This document shows positions 57,934 to 64,000 of a stretch of 64,000 nucleotides of DNA, piece by piece. Where the stretch lies: assembly GCF_037975245.1 (NCBI RefSeq), contig NC_092583.1, positions 10,952,264 to 11,016,263 of the forward strand, given 5' to 3'. Every line of letters begins with the position of its first letter. Position 1 is the first letter of the stretch. The notes beneath the pieces are model-generated. The model saw nothing but the letters and a program-made list of their open reading frames with translations, searched no databases and was not told the DNA's origin. This DNA comes from Apostichopus japonicus (taxonomy: Eukaryota > Echinodermata > Holothuroidea > Aspidochirotida > Stichopodidae). The position numbers were made by a program, and so were the translations under genes.

Positions 57934-60485
57934 TTGAGTTGTGTAGGCCATGATCCTCCAAGATGCATCTTTTTAGAAAGTTGTTTTCTAAAATATGTTG
58001 GCATTGGCATTGGCTTACGGATGGGATGTTGGCAATTGAAATATTTTCCTATTCGACAGGCTTTTGTTTGTATACCGCATTTAGTTTGGCTAATTGTTAT
58101 TCAAAGATGTTGGCGATGGCAGGTGCCGCATACTCCACAACAGGCAGGGCAATATGTGCAAGTGCAAGAGTAACTGTCTGTTGAACATGTTTATGCACAT
58201 TCCGTGTACCGAGTATATATACTTGTACATATATAAACCCAAGAGTACGTACTTCGGCAGAACAGCTGGCTACACGAGAGAGGGAACTAACCAACGGGAA
58301 GACATGTATGCTGCGTAGACATATAACGTGCACAGGCCTTTTTAGGGCTAAGACGAAAGTCGCCTATAGTGGTATTACAAAATCTATACAGTAATATCAT
58401 ATAATCCCTTGATGAATTTTGCGTTTTTTCCCTCTTATTTTGCAAGATTTATACCGTTTAGTTGTAAGTGACAACACGACCTACAAAGTTTAAGGAGACT
58501 GCTATGACGGGATGTTCTAAACAAACTGTTAACTGGTCAAATTAAACGAACACTTGCAAAAAGATAACTCTTAATTAGAAATTTGCTACAACCAAAACTG
58601 GAGCAAAGAAATTTCCAAGTTACCTCTATCTATACGCACCCAGACTCGTCGAGATCGAATACCTGCGTCTGCAATTTCATTGATCTAAACGGGGTAAATT
58701 TAAACATGTAAGATTCAACATGTAAGCTAATGCTTTATGATCATGCGTGAGAAACCATTAGTTAATGTTTTCCAGGAAAGCATTAATAAATGTCTGCAAC
58801 ATTAAATATATTCCAGACTATTACATAAACGAGGACACTATGTCAGAGAAGTTCTAAAAACGAATGGTAAAAATGAATGAAATTTAATGCCCTTGAGGTC
58901 TGGAAGGAACTCAAAGCACGTGATGCGTGCACGTGCTTCACGCTTTATAATTATAGATCGCTTTGACCCTATTATAGCTGAACTCTGACCAATGCACGTT
59001 TCTTCAGGCGGAACTATACACAGCAACAATGCCACCGACGGCGTTGGCAAGCCCAAAGTAACCACCAATTGAATGTTTGCAGATTAAACAACCATTCTAT
59101 TATAATCTTCTTATAGCAAACGAAATGATAGTTTTCTGAGAAGATTATAGAATCATTTAAAGGAATAACACACGTTAACCGTAGAGCGGTAAACGCATAA
59201 ACATGGTAGCCTATTTGCAAAGCAGTAGTCTCATAGAACACAAATGATGCTGTTGTAAAATGACATTACTTTAACGACACAGTATGGACTCATCTTTCAC
59301 AATGATTATATATGGTGTTACATATGGTGTTCCATGGAAGTCAACAAAGGTGGTCATTATAACGGTCATACACAGATTTGCTTTTACTTCCTGTAAACTA
59401 TATATAACTACATCTGAACGTTACGAGTCAGTGAATTGAGTACTTTGGGAGTGCAAATATTGGTACGCTTGTATAACTGTAGGTAACAAACCTATATGGC
59501 ACACGGAAATGCGCTTGTGTAAGTGTCCTCAACTACATGCTTTTGTAAACTTAACGATTGATACTCTATCAGCAATACTAACATAAATTCAGTTTTATTG
59601 CATCTCTTTGGTTGGAACGTAAATCAAGTATTCAGTACAAGAGATCCAGTTTTGAATCAAGCCAGTTCGTGAATTTGTGTTAGAGACAACTCTCTAGAAG
59701 GTAAAGGTTTGTTTCTTATTTGCTGATATTGTGTTCTACAGTTTTGTTTTTGTCTTATGGTATACTTATTATTGAGGAAACATTCGAGCATCGAACCACA
59801 CTTCCATAATACCAATTTGACATCCAAATCAAAAACATCACCACGTACCACGGATATTATATACAGAAATTACATAGTGAAACTAGTTTATGCAACAGCA
59901 GAGTAGCTCATAACAGATCCAAAAGTTTAAAGGCTCTCGTCAACTCATTTCGCCTCTTCACTGTTAATGTAACAGTAATGTTAAATCGAAATGTGTGTTA
60001 TCCTCCAAGAACTATCTATATACTTTACACTTAATCTAATGGCTTACACAACGACACTGAGCTGAATTGTTTACTGTTTCAATTTCTAACAAAAAGTTAC
60101 CATTTCTGGAAAATGAGTTCCTTTTCGTTTTATGTTGGTTTACAATCTCAACGTGCTATTGACCTCTGACATGCAATGTTCTGGTCACACAATAGCTATA
60201 GTTGATAGATGCACTACATTATATAATTTATTATACATCGCCATCAATTTGAGAAATCCACTTCATGATACGTCACTGCAATTATTATTTTGTTTCTTTC
60301 AGCTATGTGCAGCCACTTAAGTTCATTGTTGCAGGTGTGAATAATACCTCGAGAATATCCGTATTTAACGTTCACTGGAAAGGTTTTTTCCCGCATGTAT
60401 ATTATTCGTTCATTCAACTCTACTTAAATTGCGAGAATGAATTTTATTGGAGGATCAATGGTTTTCTATGTACTGCTGCTTTTTT
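57934..60485. repeat. Array block U (upstream of Ig-5), twin of 23,381-26,117
   Basis: Almost identical to the block before Ig-2 apart from a ~184-bp deletion at about 59,262. Frames at 58,838-59,068 and 59,657-59,851 (minus) repeat those before Ig-2 and are not supported as genes. The exon-like VQPLKFIVAGVNNTS segment is at 60,302-60,383. Confidence 0.8.
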
Positions 60486-60854
60486 AGAATCCGTGTTCTG
60501 GTCACACAGTATCTCTTTTTACAAGATTGGACGATATTATATCAGTTGGAGAATCGGGTTCGCTACGATGTACAGTGTCAAATACGAATCCAAAGGAGGA
60601 TAACATCAATATGGTGATATTAGATGAAATGGTCAAAAATATACCAATCAGTACTTACCAATCGTGTTCCTGTTATTTACATGGAACAAGCCGAACATTT
60701 GATCATTAGTCTTAACCGTCTGCACCGTAACTTCCTAAAGTCTCACAGTTACCCCAAACCTGACAATAGTCCTACAGTGCACTCCATACAAGATTCAGGT
60801 ATATACTACTGTTTTGAGTTTTCTAGCGGAATTGGGAAAATCTGTTTGATTTAG
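60486..60854 (+). pseudogene. Decayed V-type Ig domain upstream of Ig-5
   Basis: Best preserved copy of the relic, with about three differences from the Ig-2 copy. The first half reads DDIISVGESGSLRCTVSNTN. The second half, in another frame, ends in the V-set-like F strand DSGIYYCFEFSSGIG. The leader is not in phase and a frameshift separates the halves. Confidence 0.7.
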
Positions 60855-61057
60855 AGAAATCGTGTTCGTGTTATTTTTTGTTTTTGTAATACTAAATATC
60901 TATCTGAGAACTGTACAGCCGCAAATTTCATATAAATTGGTAAACATGACCGTTGTGAATCATCTTCGAAAACAAAACCGTATGCATGTTGTTGTAGCTA
61001 TACGGTTATGAACTCTTGCTTGTTTCTGTTTGTAGCAGTTCACGTATTGAAGCCAAA

Positions 61058-62425
61058 ATGGTTTATCTTCGGTGGATATTGCTTTTCGTTCCGTTACTTG
61101 CTTTTTTCTTTCATATATTGCTGGTATTTGAAAGTCAGTGTTCTGCGCAGACAGTGTCTCTGTTTACGAGATTAAACGACATTGTATTAGCTGGAGAATC
61201 GATATCACTCAGATGTTCAGTGTCAGACACGAAACCAGAAGATGACATCATCATGGAGATAACGAATCAAACGGGACAACAGATTACATCAGGTTCAGCG
61301 GGACTGGACGATGCTACAGTTTACACCGAACTAACTACTCCATTTGAAATTAGTACAAACCAGACATTCTTTTGCAGCGTTACTTGGGTAGACTTTACTG
61401 CTTCCACAAACCTGACGATTTCACCATTACCAATTGAACAGACATATTGTACTTCAAACTACACGGATGGTATCATTGTTGGCCAAACTGTGACTTTAAC
61501 ATGTTATAGTTCTACGTCAGGGGTAGGTTTCATCAGCTGGAGTTCAGATAGTGATATAACATTCGATGAAACGATAGGCCTTGTAAGGACGATGACACAA
61601 TATAACAGGATAAATGTAAAACCATCTGTTAGTAGAAACGGCAGTGTGTTTACATGTGAATGTGATGGCGTAGCACCAGTAACCGACATAGACCGGTGTA
61701 CCGTTGGTCCTATTTATGTTTATGAGAAGTTGGATATTTTCATTGATCCAATAACTACTACAACTGATCCAGCTATATTGTATCCAGGACAAGCAAACAA
61801 TTATACATGCTCATCTTTACCAACTTCATCTGTGCAGTGGTCCATTCCGAAGAAACTGGACGATTCTGGTATTGAGTTCTCTGTGGTAGGATCAATGATA
61901 ACAGTGCGTGCTACAACTAATACTACATTCATAGGTGATGTCCGTCTGGTTTGTTCAGGTCAAATCCTTGACCAAACAGCTGCAGCAAACATAACGTTAG
62001 CAATTATTCCTCTGGAATTACCAACAACACCAGCCTCAAACACAGTTTCAAGTAAACCACCTGGTAATCAATTTCCTGTTGTTTCGTTAATCCCTGTCAT
62101 AGGGTTTCTCTTATTTGCGTTGTCAATAATATTGGTTCTACTTTACCGGAAACGTAGACATACCGATTCTGAGTTAAATTCCAAATCTATTGCTAATGTA
62201 ACCTCTTCGGTGAATGTAGCATACGATTATTGCGATATTAACACCGATAGTGTAGCTAGAACCGTTACTTCTAGAGTAATCATATATGAAAACGTGACGG
62301 TAGCCTACGAAATTCCAGATGCACGAAGCACGAGGACAATTATTGACGAAGAAGAGAATGAGTCAGTATATTATAACAATCTACAAAAGTTTAATTTTGG
62401 GACATATGGGCAAAAAAGGGAGTAA
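61058..62425 (+). CDS. Ig-5: three-Ig-domain type I receptor, class A, shortened tail
   Basis: 455 residues from the ATG at 61,058, chosen as for Ig-2. Signal peptide 1-30. Ig1 C53/C106 (class A), Ig2 C149/W161/C200 with extra C131/C214, and Ig3 with its cysteine pair and Trp. A transmembrane helix ends LVLLYRKRRH. Two things are odd in the extracellular part: Ig2 has ECDG instead of ERDG, adding an unpaired-looking Cys, and VGSISW is VGFISW. The tail lacks 19 codons (57 bp), removing the YSRVII tyrosine while keeping SRVII. YYENP is YYNNL, and a one-base insertion near GQKRE gives an early stop, losing NYEN. YDYCDI and AYEIP remain. Probably expressed at the surface but with reduced signalling motifs. 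Confidence 0.8.
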   Translation: MVYLRWILLFVPLLAFFFHILLVFESQCSAQTVSLFTRLNDIVLAGESISLRCSVSDTKPEDDIIMEITNQTGQQITSGSAGLDDATVYTELTTPFEISTNQTFFCSVTWVDFTASTNLTISPLPIEQTYCTSNYTDGIIVGQTVTLTCYSSTSGVGFISWSSDSDITFDETIGLVRTMTQYNRINVKPSVSRNGSVFTCECDGVAPVTDIDRCTVGPIYVYEKLDIFIDPITTTTDPAILYPGQANNYTCSSLPTSSVQWSIPKKLDDSGIEFSVVGSMITVRATTNTTFIGDVRLVCSGQILDQTAAANITLAIIPLELPTTPASNTVSSKPPGNQFPVVSLIPVIGFLLFALSIILVLLYRKRRHTDSELNSKSIANVTSSVNVAYDYCDINTDSVARTVTSRVIIYENVTVAYEIPDARSTRTIIDEEENESVYYNNLQKFNFGTYGQKRE

Positions 62426-64000
62426 TCCGGGAAACTTTGAGAATTCAGCTGTGGTAAAAGCACAAACTACGATGAATGCAATTTAAAATCAATTTCTTAT
62501 GTAGCAGGTAGGAAAATGTGTTTGGTCTCATACCAGAACAATTATATTTGTTTATATGAAACAATTATCATAATTAATTCATATATTGCTGGATAGCTAC
62601 GTTGGTAGAGCGCTGTACTAGTAACCAATAGGTCAATCTCGTTCTATCTCGATTCTCGTTCTAGCCATAAATTTCGTTGCTCTTTTCTACGTTATAATTT
62701 AATCAGAAATAACTGTTTACCAAATGTAACCCGACGTAAAAAAACTTTTTTTTTTAAGCAGGTGCAGTTTAGCAGTACGTAGACTTGGAAGAGATATTCC
62801 ATTGTTTTACGTTAATAGCTTAACAAATAAGATGAAACTTTTCTGCATCTTTTGGCCAAAATATGTTCTTATAGGATTTGTCCTCTATGAAAAGCTTTAA
62901 TTTTAATATGTCGAATAGGGTGATGAATTACTTTAAGTGTATTTATGATATATATTTATCAGTCTTTAGTAAACAGGACTAATTAAATGTTCTCAGCCTG
63001 TATAAGAAAGTTTATTTTCATTCTCTTCAGTCGGATCAGGTTTCATCGTTTGACTGGCATATCCAGTGCCCTGGCAGTATTTCTATACATTAAATTCTTT
63101 ATCGTACAAAAAGAACGTGATATTTTTCGTTCTTCTTTTAAGAATTCCTTTTCTTAGCTGTGGAAAAGCAGTAATATTCCTACTGTTTCCATTTTGATAG
63201 TTTTGCAAAAACGTATCTATAAAAAACTTGAACCTTGCAGAATCGGTCTAAACAAATTCAGAGAATCCTGCGACGCTCAGAATTTGAAGTTGGTCATTAT
63301 GGTAACGCTCAATATTGTACACCATTGATAATTTGTGCGAAAATGGTACTGAAATTTTCGTCCAACCTTATACCATTGGTGACGATGTAACTAAACTCGG
63401 TGGTTTTAATGTGCATTTGTCACCAAAAGGTGGCACCATAACATGATTGGACATGCACGTTTCCAAAGGCCGAGGAGGTGGTAGGGTTGGGGGGGGGGGG
63501 TGTTGTAAAGTGTCTTTATGCTCGTGTGTGGCCTTGTGTATATGTGTGAGCAACGATATGTCCCAAACAGCTCAGTGCTCATTAGTACGGCGGATGTTCT
63601 TGATGCGCATTGTGCGTGAGCCTCACCATGGGATATAGGCCGTGAATTAGGATTAATAGGGTCAAGGGTAAGAGGTAGAAAAACAACAAAACAATGACTA
63701 ATACGCTTGTACCAAAATGAAGAATTGTGAAACAACTTCAAACTCACGTTGGATATTAGACACCCGGTTAATGGGACACTTGTTAATATTGGTCAAAAAG
63801 GTCATATGAATGGAATAGACTGTCGTCATTTGTGGTGATGTTTAGTTTTCCATTCAAACCAAGTCATAGGAAGGTAATAAATTCCAACGTAAACAAATCG
63901 CTGATTATTTTGAACATGTGACCAAATGGGCGACTTTGTCTAAATCGCCTGAGTGTATCCGCAATTATACTAGTTTATTCGATTTGAGTGAGACATGCTG
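62426..64000. repeat. Array block D (downstream of Ig-5), runs off right edge
   Basis: The first 100 bases resemble the 3' flank of Ig-1 (CACAAACTACGATGAATGCAAT) more than that of Ig-2. It includes the GCGACGCTCAGAATTTGAAG landmark (near 63,272), a G11 run (near 63,490) and TTGGATATTAGACACCCGG (63,750). No supported coding sequence. Confidence 0.7.
62588..62668 (+). pseudogene. Decayed tRNA-like element, copy 5
   Basis: GCTGGATAGCTACGTTGGTAG begins a good acceptor and D arm, with anticodon loop CTAGTAA (AGT, Thr). An inserted partial duplication of CTCGTTCTA disrupts the T arm, and the 3' end is TTCTAGCCAT. Confidence 0.45.

Overview
This looks like AT-rich nuclear DNA from an animal, probably a marine invertebrate deuterostome. 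I lean towards an echinoderm such as a sea cucumber, with low confidence. The clues are abundant TAGGCCTAGG-type runs, dense microsatellites, non-LTR retrotransposon and hAT-type debris, a DNAJC22-like pseudogene, and metazoan immunoglobulin (Ig) receptors. No bacterial, organellar or viral organisation is visible.

Left flank (1 to about 14,080). This part is gene-poor. It holds a three-copy ~305-bp tandem repeat (1.6-2.3 kb), an NRF1-type promoter motif near 5.26 kb with a possible minus-strand exon near 3.8 kb, a perfect 27-bp inverted-repeat element (5.7 kb), a CpG-rich 12-bp minisatellite (9.0 kb) and a degraded DNAJC22/Wurst-like co-chaperone gene (10.8-12.4 kb).

Array (about 14,080 to the right edge, continuing beyond it). 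Five paralogous Ig receptor genes lie head to tail on the + strand: Ig-1 (18,039), Ig-2 (26,692), Ig-3 (41,776), Ig-4 (52,706, frameshifted) and Ig-5 (61,058). Each is one uninterrupted reading frame. It encodes a signal peptide, three Ig-like domains, one transmembrane helix and a tail of about 100-130 residues with several tyrosines (YDYCDI, YSRVII, YEIP, YYENP, NYEN). They look like type I cell-surface receptors that signal through SH2 adaptors. The second half of Ig domain 1 exists in two unrelated-looking versions, class A (Ig-1, -2, -5) and class B (Ig-3, -4), with sharp edges. Domain 3 and the tail are also mosaics. Upstream of every gene lies a decayed V-type Ig domain. Four of these are nearly full length, and the one upstream of Ig-4 keeps only its 3' end. 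Class B units also carry a dead class A leader.

The DNA between the genes is itself a mosaic of repeated blocks. In this report U is the block upstream of a gene, D the block downstream (each D opens with a decayed tRNA-like element), E a minisatellite block, and F, G and X are spacer blocks. Ig-2 and Ig-5 share almost identical upstream DNA, yet their coding sequences differ far more. That is the pattern expected of a receptor family diversifying by recombination and possibly selection.
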